Source: Protea cynaroides (lineage: Eukaryota > Streptophyta > Magnoliopsida > Proteales > Proteaceae). Taken from it: DNA of 64,000 nt. A model generated the notes under the pieces. That model made no database searches. It saw nothing but the letters and a program-made list of their open reading frames with translations, and was not told where the DNA came from. The stretch spans positions 31,878,271 through 31,942,270 of the forward strand of contig CM053266.1 in the NCBI GenBank assembly GCA_028583415.1. The letters run 5' to 3'. Of this stretch, positions 23,901-32,300 are shown in pieces. The position numbers were made by a program, and so were the translations under genes. The stretch's first letter is position 1; every line of letters starts with the position of its first letter.

Positions 23901-24179
23901 TCCCATCGAACTTCCCTCGATCCCATGAGCTCCCTGAGCAAATGTTTCGAGCAGATTCAGTCCTTCAGATACCCCAGCCTCGGCGGCTTCTACTTCGGCG
24001 TTAGAACAGTTAGCGATGGAGATCTTCTCAGCTAGGGTTTCAGCAACAGGCACACTGAGAGCAATCGCAGTAGATTCTGTAACCCTAACCACAGAAACAA
24101 CCTCCTCACCGAGGGGAACGGCTTCCGAGTTCAAATCAAGGCCCTCAGATGAGACCTCATTCGTGAAGCCAGACGACAT
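17928..24179 (-). CDS. PWWP-domain chromatin protein (PDP-like), 2083 aa, repeat-rich
   Basis: A single uninterrupted frame from ATG at 24179 to TGA at 17928-17930. The PWWP domain lies at about residues 1272-1350, with the core SDLVWGKVKSHPWWPG followed by YGDRTFAWNEESLLKPF. Such domains bind methylated histone and DNA; plant PDP proteins act with MSI-type partners in Polycomb silencing, so a nuclear chromatin role is expected. A basic AT-hook-like KKRGRPRKK sits at about 1768-1776. An RRM-like C-terminal fold typical of PDP relatives covers about 1820-1905 (FRHFGPL ... KVVFKR ... FGPIRVSY). The long acidic N-terminus is built from degenerate repeats of about 80 residues (about 130-716) and a second repeat family (about 896-1196). 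The tail (about 1913-2079) is about 21 octapeptides of EDMAPEG type. At 2083 residues it is well above the roughly 1000-residue relatives, apparently through repeat expansion. Confidence 0.92.
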   Translation of the reverse strand: MSSGFTNEVSSEGLDLNSEAVPLGEEVVSVVRVTESTAIALSVPVAETLAEKISIANCSNAEVEAAEAGVSEGLNLLETFAQGAHGIEGSSMGKEEEAAKVGLIREDSEGETKESVDAGAGGKLGGGPDVALTLKLCASDAQVLEDRCKVTEAETSMTIHVSSGQKTIELENSEISNPKGDVQELKDSGEITEAENSKTEFTFEEIHVDSGQKAVKLENFEVSNPKSDVQELEDRFKVAEAESSTTITVSAVEESHVASEQKAVELENSEVSNPEGDVQELEDRVEVTEAESSMTITELAVEEIHIDSRQKAVELKNSDFSIPKGDVQVTGAERSTTMTKLSVEEFHVALELENSEVSNPKGDVLESMNLDEKQTFSEKNQGLEVEGVKGNTEPYGVQELVDRVEVTEAESSMSITELAVEEIHVASGQKVVELENPEVSNPKNDVLELMKDEKQTFLEKNQGVEVEEGVKRNTETYGVQELEDRVEVTEAKSSIKIIGLAAEEIHIASGQKALELKNSEVSNPKGDVLEPMNLDEKPSFSEKNQGLEVEGMERSTKPYGIQELEDRVEGTEVESSMIELAVEEIHIASGQKAVELENSEVSNPKGDVLEPMNLDEKPSFSEKTQGLEVEGVERSTEPYGGQELEDRVEVTEVESSMTIIELAAEESHSTSGQKAVELENSKVSSPKGDVLEPMDLDDKPSFLEKNQGLEFEGVERSTEPNGVIDSDPSVVLGSRSNGKHGITLSADNSDENPSEDGKRELVSQVGETLPDKVITEDIDEPKSSVYSVLPFTVVQSNCTQVTGSLGPLPDQSQDADVQIAGVCGSSHEDRRMGSPSPQLENQSMEAEVETAAAGECRKLGENQFEFQSRQIPTDPALGSLVVDLGSHPGTDVNKKTVDEVLNEDERTKVEESGTHAIHPGTDGKQKTFDEVFKEDGGTVVKEMGDNITKPGKDGIQKTDAEVLKEEEESGVLNKKTVDEVLNEDERTKVEESGAHAIHPGTDGKQKTFGEVFKEGGGTAVEEMGDNITNPGKDGIQKTVAEVLKEEESGIKEMLDGDKNIADDVSKEDETAVKEMASDVTHLGKDGIQKTADKVIWEGERTEVSEVRDGVICLGTDGNLEPDDEVFQKDEGMEVKDGNQMILDDAWKEDEGIEAKERGDNIILDDASKDDEGIEATEMGDDVTHLGSDGNQKNVEEVLKEEGNDFSERDGDINFSASDCLEENVTKNVIGVDWQVNQKIETSEEITTTLSPGTASVNDNQSFYGLATEKEGEFSVSDLVWGKVKSHPWWPGQIFDPLDASEQAMKYRKKESFLVAYYGDRTFAWNEESLLKPFRTNFSQMEKQTNLESFRKAVNSALDEIARRVELGLACSCTSEEVYAKIGSQMIENTGIREESSRREGVDKSLSVNSFEPQMLIEYIKGLALFPYGVVDRLELVIAQAQLLALCRSRGYSCLPKFQLCGGLVENETDSSILAERKHSKETVPDAATISENEDQVFSGKGKLKSRDSSSRKRKQNSEDAEHLSIKERSLSELMGGKKVSSTGDGNESVEGAAGAASKPVSSSGRKCIAGDSFPDDLVTQNRKSSISLSGAANADSAQPKRSFKVGESICRVASQLTGAPPILKCSSERLRKAAAKVDQGSGRSTWVGDDVYPRTSEQRRKIVIPTEHSTTDEKLSQLCLAARDPMKGYSFLTTIISFFSEFRNSVCLDHTSSWKHKMSSEKMGGKKKRPHNSNTDFTESYTFEDMQDSYWTDRIVQIGPEEQPLDKSQKKRGRPRKKMVMLTNGADNSHQWSPTLDIVQQNPDDIAEQPVEVPVGSVDHYNSPAALILSFPESYADCIPSEKSFNRLFRHFGPLKESETEVLKTTSSAKVVFKRHTDAEVALSSAGKFSIFGPIRVSYRLMYLLSTQAIIPSLAKIQGTEDMVPEGLEDMAPEGLEDMAPEGMEDMALLYIEDVAPQGMEDMVPEGTEDMVPEGTEDMVREGTEDMAREGTEDMAREGVEDMTPEHMEDVAPQGVEDMAPEGIEDMALQHTEDVPLQDLDVIAPQGIDDMAPQGIDDMEPQDVDDRAPQGIEDMAPAGASAS
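17937..18440 (-). repeat. 24-bp coding minisatellite, about 21 units, in the PWWP gene tail
   Basis: On the plus strand the unit is close to CCATATCTTCTGTGCCTTCT followed by GGTA. Twenty-four bases is exactly eight codons, so every unit keeps frame and encodes variants of the octapeptide EDMAPEG plus one variable residue. Neighbouring units near 18190-18300 are almost identical, while the ends are more diverged, the usual sign of expansion from the middle. Confidence 0.92.
20590..21530 (-). repeat. Acidic repeat block in the PWWP gene, with a 245-bp near-identical duplication
   Basis: The minus-strand product carries repeated VLNEDE / VFKEDGG / VLKEEE segments. The stretch of about 245 bp around 21030-21270 is repeated almost unchanged at about 21276-21515 (for example TCCCATCTGTACCAGGATGA in both). 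Looser copies of the same unit continue down to about 20590. Confidence 0.85.
22030..23790 (-). repeat. Degenerate repeats of about 240 bp in the N-terminal part of the PWWP gene
   Basis: About nine units, several shortened, encode variants of EDRVEVTEAESS ... SGQKAVELENSEVSNPKGDV ... EKNQGLEVEGV. Shortened units of about 150 bp dominate at the N-terminal end and full units follow. Units differ by substitutions and by in-frame deletions only. Confidence 0.88.
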
Positions 24180-24188
24180 GGTAAAACC

Positions 24189-24311
24189 CTAACATCAAAA
24201 AAAAAAAAAAAAAAAGCAAACATTTCTGTTTCACAACCACAGCTTTGCTCTAATTGGAGATATCCATGAAATAGAAACCCTAGATTCTTACAGATAAGAG
24301 GTAGAAAATAC
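24189..24311 (-). other. 5' UTR intron of the PWWP gene
   Basis: Read on the minus strand, CCAG|GTATTTTC at 24311 is a good donor. A T run followed by GATGTTAG at 24189-24190 is a good acceptor, leaving a 9-nt leader before the ATG. The intron of 123 nt is typical of plant 5' UTR introns. It is inferred from splice signals only. Confidence 0.65.
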
Positions 24312-25195
24312 CTGGTCACTAGTTGCGACGGATGCTGACTGAGCTTCCCTGAGTAACTGAGCTCCTGAAAGATGAAATCTGTGATGTTTTTGAAGAGAGA
24401 GAAGGACCAGAGAAGGGGGACAGAGAGAGAGAGCAGGGGGGAAGAGAACGAGCAGAAGTTACCGTTGAAAATTTGATGGTTAAAGTATTTCTAAATTGTA
24501 AAAGTAAAGTTAAAAAGCCAAAAAAGTCAATTGATTTAGATTCAATGATTGTGAGTCCACGTAAGATTTTGGGTATATATTATTCTAATCTGAGGGTTTA
24601 TATTTAAGATCCAAACTAACATGATTTTTCCCATCAAAATCCCGAAGAGACCCAACCGAAGGAAAAAGAAAGTTGCTCTGTCTCCTTCCCTAGTGGATCA
24701 TTGTTATTACGAAAATACCTTTATCCCTTGTATATAAAATGAAAGTGGGGACCATTTTGTTCAATAACAAAAATTTTATTAAATAAATAACTAGAAATAC
24801 CATATTGTGGAGGTGGCCATTGGGAGAGTGCACGACGGTACTTGGGGATACTGTAGCATGCATGGATATTCATGGAATGTATATAATTTATAAGAGGGTA
24901 TTTGATTAAATTAATTTAATTTTAAACTTTGATAGTGATTAATTTAGGTTTTATTTGGTATGTGTTATAAAATTAATTATATAATACATCATGACATGTG
25001 TAGTTGTTTGGTATAATTTATGGCACTTGATTATATTTAAAATAAATTGTTATAATTTAAAATCTATAAATAGGTTATAAGATATTTATCATTATTATGA
25101 TAATCTATTATTATTTTTTTATGACTGCTGGTATTAAACGGTTATTATTTATGACTCAAATTTTTTCTCATAAATGATTTATTATAAATAGTTCA
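24312..25195. promoter_or_regulatory. 5' UTR and upstream region of the PWWP gene
   Basis: 24312 to about 24470 is GA-rich on the plus strand (CT-rich on the transcript), as in many plant 5' UTRs. Beyond it, 24480-25195 is AT-rich with no gene. Around 24950-25195 the sequence resembles the AT-rich arms near 870-970 and 5130-5260 and may be another transposon-derived fragment. Confidence 0.45.
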
Positions 25196-25206
25196 TAAAC
25201 ATAAAT

Positions 25207-25371
25207 GGACAAGCTTTGTTGTGACGGTAAGATTGTCATATTGCAATCTGGTGGTCATGGGTTTGAATCTTGGAAACAGCCTCTCCACATTGTGGGGGTA
25301 AGGTTGTGTACATTATGTCCTCCCTAGATTTTACGATAACAGGAGCCTCATATACTGGGACACCCAACTCG
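25207..25371 (+). mobile_element. Full-length Au-type SINE with target-site duplication
   Basis: The element contains GGTTTGAATCTTGGAAACAG (B box region) followed by CCTCTCC and GGGGGTAAGG, and ends near GAGCCTCATATACTGGGACA, the conserved Au SINE layout. It is flanked by the 11-bp direct repeat TAAACATAAAT at 25196-25206 and 25372-25382. The A box region is weak and the sequence has drifted from the consensus, so the insertion is not recent. Confidence 0.85.
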
Positions 25372-25620
25372 TAAACATAAATACAAACTATACAAAAGAG
25401 AATCACAGATGAGATCTAAAACTAGATACACAACAACAAAAAAGTTTTATCCCAACTAAAATTAGATATGCTTAAAAAAAAAATGGCATGAGGGAATGGC
25501 ATCCAACAATGAGCATAACGAAATCAACTTTCCTTTGGTGGCTCATTGTATAGGGGAGGCAATTGTGCAGGGGAGAGAGAGAGAGAGAAGGTATTTGCTC
25601 CTCTTCTCCATCTGTCCTCA

Positions 25621-28190
25621 AGCCAAAACAAGGGATTCGGCTACTCTGTAGTGAAGGGATCAGCTACAAAGTCGGCGATGCACAATTGCCAATGCGACAT
25701 GTATCCAAGTCATAATCCAAAAGCACAGGGGAGCTGATTGCAACTTAAGGCATTGAACCCGAGTAGCACCCAAACTAATTCCCGTTTCAAACCCACATTA
25801 AAGATTACTCTTTGAAACTAAACCGGCGCCAAGCACAACTTCCGTCTCTGAAACCCTCTTCCCGTGCCATCCCTGCAAATTCATTCCTCGTGCCGTTGCG
25901 ATCACAGTTGACTTCCCTCCCCTTATTCCCTTTCAAACCCACACTAAAAAATCTCTATAAAACCAAACCAACACCCCCTACGAATTCCCTCTTTGATGCC
26001 CTTTCCCCATTTGAAATCCCTACAGATCCATTCCTCGCGCCCCTACGATTTTACAAATCTACCTTTTTAGAACAACTGATTCCTAAAGGACAATCATTTA
26101 CTAATGAACAAGGGTTTCCACCAACGAGATTCTACTTTACCCATCGTTTAATGTTTGAAGATCCAATAATTGAAGCAATCCCTATCTGAATGAGAGAGGA
26201 AAGTTTGCATTTGTTGTGGGCAAACTCTAGCTATATCGAGCACAAGCTTGGAAATCCTTTTACCATGAGGAATGGGATAATCTTTTGTATTTCTCCAACG
26301 GTTTGCTTTAGTTGTCCTCAGTCTATTGTTACCTGTCATTTATTATGTAATTTGGAGAATATGCAATGTAAGCACTATGTCCATACGAGAAGGGTGTGTT
26401 TTTTGTTTTCAATTTGTTATCATATACATTTTTGCATGAAAGTTGATTTGTGAAATCACATGAGCACAAGGAATAGATTTGCAAGGTCTTCAAACAGGGA
26501 AAGGGATTTGGAAAAGGAAATCGCAGGGGTGGGGGTTTGGTTTCATAAAGTTTTTTTAGTGTGGGTTTGAAACGGGAAGGGGGAAGGGAAGTCGATTTAT
26601 GATCGCAGCAGCGCAGTGAATGGATTTGGGAGGATCACACTGGGAGAGGGTTTCAAAGATGGGAGTTGTGCTTGGCACTGTTTAGTTTCAGAGAATAATA
26701 TTCTATGTGAGTTTGAAACGGGAAGGGGGAGGGAAGTCAATTAGTTTGTGTGGTTTTTTGTTCTCAAATTGTTATCATATCCATGTCTGCATAAAAGTCG
26801 ATTTGTGAAATCGCAAGGGCGCAAGGAATGGATTTGCAGGGACTTCAAACGGGGAAAGGGCTTCAGAGAGGGGAATCGCAGGGGTGGGGGTTTGGTTTCG
26901 TAGAGTTTTTTCAGTGTGGGTTTGAAACGGAAAGGGGTAGGGAAGTCGATTTGTGATCACAGTAGCACGCGGGTAATGGGTTTGCGAGGATGACACTGGG
27001 AGAGGGTTTCAAAGATAGAAGTCGTGCTTGGCACTTGTTTAGTTTTAGAGAGTAATATTATGTGTAGGTTTGAAACGGGAAGGGGAAGGGAAGTCAATTA
27101 TTTTGTGTGGGTTTCTTGTTCTCAATTTGTTATAATATCCATTTATGCATAAAAGTCGATTTGTGAAATTGCAGGGGTGCAAGGAATTGATTTGCAGGGA
27201 CTTCAAATGGGGAAAGGGCTTTAGAGAGGGAAATCATAGGGGCACGGGTTTGATTTTGTAGAGTTTTTTTAGTGTGGGTTTGAAACAGGAAGGGGGTAGG
27301 GAAGTTGATTTGTGATCGCAACAGCACGAAAAATGGATTTGCGAGGATGACATTGGGAGGGATCCGCATCCTCTCCTACCAGTGGTTCTGGGAGGACAGT
27401 GGCAACCTGCCCTGGATGGCTGCCACGTGGCTCTCGGTAAATTCGAGACCTACGTCCGAGCCGACAAGCCGAGCCGACAGGGGGTGTCAGCTCAGCCAAA
27501 ACAATATTCTATGTGGGTTTGAAACGGAAAGGGGTAGGGAAGTCGATTTGTGATCACAGCAGCACGCGGGTAATGGGTTTGCGAGGATGACACTGGGAGA
27601 GGGTTTCAAAGATAAAAGTCGTGCTTGGCACTTGTTTAGTTTCAAAGAGTAATATTATGTGTGGGTTTGAAACGGGAAAGGGGGGAAGTCAATTAGTTTG
27701 TGTGGGTTTTTTGTTCTCAATTTGTTATCCTATCCATTTTTGCATAAAAATCAATTTGTGAAATCATAAGGGCACAAGGAATGTATTTGCAGGGACTTCA
27801 AACGGGGAAAGGGCTTTAGAGAGGTAAATCACAGGGGTGGGGGTTTGGTCTCATAGAGTTTTTCCAGTGTGGGTTTGAAACAGGAAGGGGGTAGGGAAGT
27901 CAATTTTGTGATTGCAGCAGTGCAGGGAATGGATTTGCAAGGATGGCACAAGAAGAGGGTTTCAGAGATGAAAGTCATGCTTGGCACCTATTTAGTTCCA
28001 GATAATAATCTTTTGTGTGGTTTTGAGACGGGAAAGGGAAGGGAAGTCAATTAGTTTGGGTGCTACTCGGTCCAATGGCTTAAGTTGCAATCAACTCCCC
28101 CATGCCTTTGGATTACGATTTTGGGTGCTGCACTGCCACCCCTGTAGCTGATCCCTTCGCTACACAAGAGCCAAATCCGAAAACAAGAGA
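25621..28190. mobile_element. Fold-back (long inverted repeat) element with amplified right arm
   Basis: The arm 25621 to about 26075 is repeated in inverse orientation at about 27735-28190. Shared marks are GAAGGGATCAGCTAC / GTAGCTGATCCCTTC, GAGTAGCACCCAAACTAATT and its complement, and AAACCCACACTAAAA-type / GTGTGGGTTTGAAAC-type phrases. Between them the right-arm sequence recurs with a period of about 357 bp (GTGAAATC...AAGGAAT at about 26450, 26806, 27163 and 27757). No transposase is seen and no target duplication was resolved. Long arms and little interior fit fold-back or Mutator-like non-autonomous elements. It lies between the divergent PWWP and V-ATPase genes. Confidence 0.75.
27358..27500. 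other. GC-rich island interrupting one unit of the fold-back element
   Basis: Where other tandem units continue GGGAGAGGGTTTCAAAGAT, this unit reads GGGAGGGATCCGCATCCTCT and then about 125 bp of unrelated sequence, including GCTGCCACGTGGCTCTCGG and GAGCCGACAAGCCGAGCCGA. It rejoins the unit at AACAATATTCTATGTG. The island is much richer in GC than anything around it. Origin unknown; captured or inserted DNA is the simplest reading. Confidence 0.6.
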
Positions 28191-28940
28191 GAAAAATTTC
28201 TAAAAAAAAAAAAAATACAATTTTAGCCACACATAGAGCATTTGATCATTAACACATTAAGCAAAATATGTCAAAGTGATTTCTGCGTTTGAATTGAAAT
28301 AACCCCTCAAATATTTTAAGATTTATATTTGATTATATTTTCTCTCAAATAAAGTGTGAAAATGAGTCCAACCTTTAAATGGAAGTAACTCCTCAAGCTA
28401 TGTTTAGTTGCAAGGAGAATAGAAGAGAAGGGAAGAGAATTTTTTTTAACTTTAAAAGGGAATTTCTATAGTTATAACGAAATGACTGTAAAAATTATCT
28501 AAATTTTTTAACATATTTAATAATAATAATAATAAGATGTAAAATTTATTTTACTTTTTAAATACAAGGAATTTTAATACAAAGTGAAATGTAATTTAAT
28601 AACTAAATATGAAATGATTTGAAATGAGTTATATAGCAATGTAATAGCATGTGATATAATCATTACAAAAGTTTATTTATAAAAAAAACATTTACCTTTC
28701 TTTCCTTTCAATTTTCCTTGTAACCAATCACAGTCTCAAATATTTTAAAATTTATTTTTGATTTCATTTTCTCTATAAATCATACCAAATAGTTTTAAAA
28801 TTAAAAATATCTCCAAAAAGGTTAAAAGTAAAATTTCAATAATACCAAAGGAAAGAGATGGACATGGGGCATGGCGAATTCCCACCATTCATAAAGAGAA
28901 GATTAAATGGATAACACGTTGGACTTCGATAATACATTGC
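28191..28940. other. AT-rich spacer upstream of the V-ATPase gene
   Basis: No gene. The stretch is AT-rich, with TTTATAAAAAA-type runs and a repeated TCAAATATTTTAA phrase (28307 and 28735). Confidence 0.5.
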
Positions 28941-29336
28941 CACTTTTTGCCACCTGGCAACTTTGCAGTTGGAATCTGGACCCTCACGACTTTCTTATAT
29001 ATTATCGGTATTTGCCACCTGGCAAACTTTGCCGTTGGACTCCGGACCCTCACGACTTTCTTATATATATGGTCGGTACCGGCAAGACTAGCGAGTACAG
29101 ACTCTACACAACATAGCAATTTATTTTTTCGCCATTCTGAGACAATAAAAATCAATTTATACCCTTTGGCTTTGAAAATGACGCGAAATTCCCGATTCTA
29201 ACGGGCAGTACCCACTTGCAAAGCAAAAAACTGAAAACCGGGCATCGAGAATCAGCGAGAGAGAGTGAAGAGGGCTGTCTGCTTCAGATCTGAAGATCTA
29301 AACTCGCGGAAGGGAGAGCTTCTCTGTTCATGGAAA
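28941..29336 (+). promoter_or_regulatory. V-ATPase a subunit promoter with duplicated dyad and TATA module, plus 5' UTR
   Basis: A module of about 65 bp occurs twice in tandem. Each copy has the dyad TTGCCACCTGGCAA (28947-28960 and 29012-29025; arms TTGCCA and TGGCAA), then GGACCCTCACGACTTTCTTA, then a TATA-like TTATATAT (about 28995 and 29061). The second TATA is about 270 bp before the ATG at 29337, allowing a 5' UTR of about 240 bp. Whether the dyad binds a factor is unknown. Confidence 0.55.
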
Positions 29337-32300
29337 ATGGAGTTTTTCGACAACTTGCCAGCAATGGATCTTTTGCGTTCGGAGAAGATGACCTTTGTTC
29401 AGCTAATAATACCTGTCGAATCTGCCCACAGAGCCATCTCTTACGTCGGCGAACTTGGTCTTCTCCAATTCAAAGATGTAAGAATCCAGTCCGATCCTCT
29501 AACTTTCATCTATTTGATCAGTTTCGGATTCCTATGAAATTGTTATTTGCCTTTCGTTTTATTTCATTTAACGTTAGGTTCAGTGTTTTTCTTCCTTTCC
29601 CTGATGCTGAGCTCTGGAACTTCGGTTTTATATTGATCTCTTGTTGATTTAATAGGATTGGTCTTGTAATTTGGTTAAATTAGAACGCCAACTTATATAA
29701 TTATTTTCCCTGGTGCAATGGAAAAGGAAAATGTTGCTCCGTATGTTATTTAACTTGGGATCTCATTGCCTCTACACCTACCTTTTGGCTTGCTGTGATG
29801 GAGGTTTGACGTTGTGGGAAATTAGGTTGTATTTGAATGCACTTAGTGCCAGTTTATATTAATCTTCTCTAGATCTAGGCTGAAGTGTTTGTTATAGGAA
29901 TTCAGATTTATGCAAACTTGGAGGAGCACCAGAGGAATATTACAGATTTTGAAGAATTTACCTATTCTTTGCGAAACATATTAAGAAGATAATATAAAGG
30001 TTGGTATCTTTGTCAAGGAAGCAGGTCGAAATTTTGAAAGAACCTCCTACCAATGACTCTTTGCGCACATATGATGGCTCAATGGTAGAACAATACAGAT
30101 GCTGGTTGGATCGGAGGCTCACAGCTATTTATCCTCTCAAATTCACTTAATATAAAATTATCTCTAGCTCAAGTGAGTGTCAACCAAATCATTGGAGGGA
30201 ATGGAAGGATGAAGAGTACTTCAAGCAGCATACAAAACTCAAATGGTGAAAGTAAATCCCTGCCCCAAGTTAGTTGTTTAGCATCATAAAATTGCCAAGT
30301 CAGTAAGTAAAAACTTTTGAGATGTTTGGCGAGTTTTGGATTTTCTTTAGTCAAGGCAACCATTGGATCCACCATCTATAAGCAAGAATCACCTCATTCA
30401 GATTTGTCCTTTTCAAAGTCCATTGTCACATGCACTTTACCAATTGGAGCCAAGATCACACTCATTCAGCTAATGATGAAGAGCTAATACTGGCTCCCTG
30501 ACAGTAAGAACATTGGGAAGATGGAGGTGATTTCATTATTGAGTTTGCAAGGTTTAATCCAAGAGATGTTGTTTCCATTTCTGAGAAGAGGGAATGAATG
30601 AATACCAATTACACTACTAGATGTCTGTCTTGAAGTTCCAGCTTGATGAACCAAAATGTAAATCACAACATGCAACATCTGCAGCTGTCACAACTCTACA
30701 GATTTCTGAGCTGTTCTAGTTTACCATGCAATGCATTAATGAGATCCTCTAAAAAATGAGTCCATTAAGTTGTCACTATTGTATTTAATTTAAACAAACT
30801 TTCATGGTGATATCCTTTCTAATTAAGATTCCACTTCTGTATGTGTGAGGTAGTCAGCCTCAATTTCCAGCGTATAGGCTTTTTGGTGCAGGAGTATGTT
30901 GGCACTTGAACTTCAGAAAATGTTTTTCATTCTTTAGAAAATACGTTTGAACTATGGGAGGTTGTGGATCTTTAGATTTTTTGCATCCTTATTTTATTTT
31001 TAAAATTTCATTGTCATACGAGTTGTATACACCTCCAGAAACCCTAATCATACCGTTACTGTAGGTCTTGTTAAAAACCCATTGAGCCCTTCTGATTGTT
31101 TTCAAGTCTTTCGTCATTTTAGCCTGATGAATTCCTACCCCACCCTTAGTTTCTGAGCTTTAACAGGCTGGCAACATGCTTCATACAGCTGCAGCCAACC
31201 AATGAACCAGTAGCTTTTATTCCTTCTCAGCATCCTGCATTTATATGTCCACTTACTTCTTTTTATTCTTTGCACCTTCAATTTTTTCTACAGTTGCAAA
31301 AATACCAGAACTTATTATTAATTCCAGTCACTTTGTTTGTTAGACTAGCTGAGTTCACAAGTTCAATTTGAATGCTACAATACGAGTGCTTGTTGCATCA
31401 AATCTCCAAGATATACGGGAATCCTAGCTTGACTGGGTTGAGTTTTGTGAAATTGGGGAGAATGATGCTAGAGCATGTTATGTGCCAAACAGTCCATAGA
31501 ACCGAACAGCTGAACAACATGGGATCTATGCTCTTGAGCTTTTGGTTTGCCTAAAAATGCTATTTTCTTGCACTTCAGCATGGGCCTAAATATGCACTGG
31601 ATTTTGGTCCCCCATATGGACTTGGATATGGGATACAAGATAGGTCTATACTTAGTCCTCTGCCATTGGGTCTCCTTCTGACCCATTACTGGATGACCTG
31701 TAAGTTTTATAGCCCGTTTGTCCTTTATAGCTGAACTGGGTCCCACATTCTTAGAGACATAATTTAAATCATTGGTAGTTCCGAGGCTACGTGTTTTGTA
31801 AATGTAGGACATTCTCTATTTTATGTGATAGTTAAGGTAAATTTTAATTCGGGTAGCTGTTACACAATATCCTGTTGGACGATCGGCATGCTACAAATAG
31901 GTCTGTAATGGGACTTATTAGCATTGAGCAGTGAATGCATTTTCTGCTATAATTTATAAATTAAATGTTCTCCTCTCTGGTTAATATTGATTTTCTATTC
32001 TAACCTTTTGTTTCCTTACATCCCTCTCAGTGGCATTCCAATACAAACCCTACCCTTAGATCTTACGCATGGAGTTGTTTCTTTAGTCCTAGTTGTTTCT
32101 TTAGTCCTAACTCCTACCATAGTCTTCCTGTAGAATGGTACTAAAGAAAGGTTCGGAATTTCGATTTCGTGCCTGGTTTCGGCCAGGGCAAAAACCGGAA
32201 GTTCACTAAAACCATGGAAAAAAACCTATCAAGTTTCGAAATCAGTTTCGGTGGCCAAAAAAATTGTTTTTTGAGCCCAAAATTTTTTGTGCTTCTCAAC

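Noticed and set aside
29265..29336. Longer V-ATPase N-terminus starting at 29265
   Set aside because: The codon there is GTG, and family N-termini begin at the MEFFDNLP Met at 29337.
30169..30680. Minus-strand frames as a possible gag or host gene fragment in V-ATPase intron 1
   Set aside because: I could not match any domain or motif; kept only as an unexplained intron stretch.
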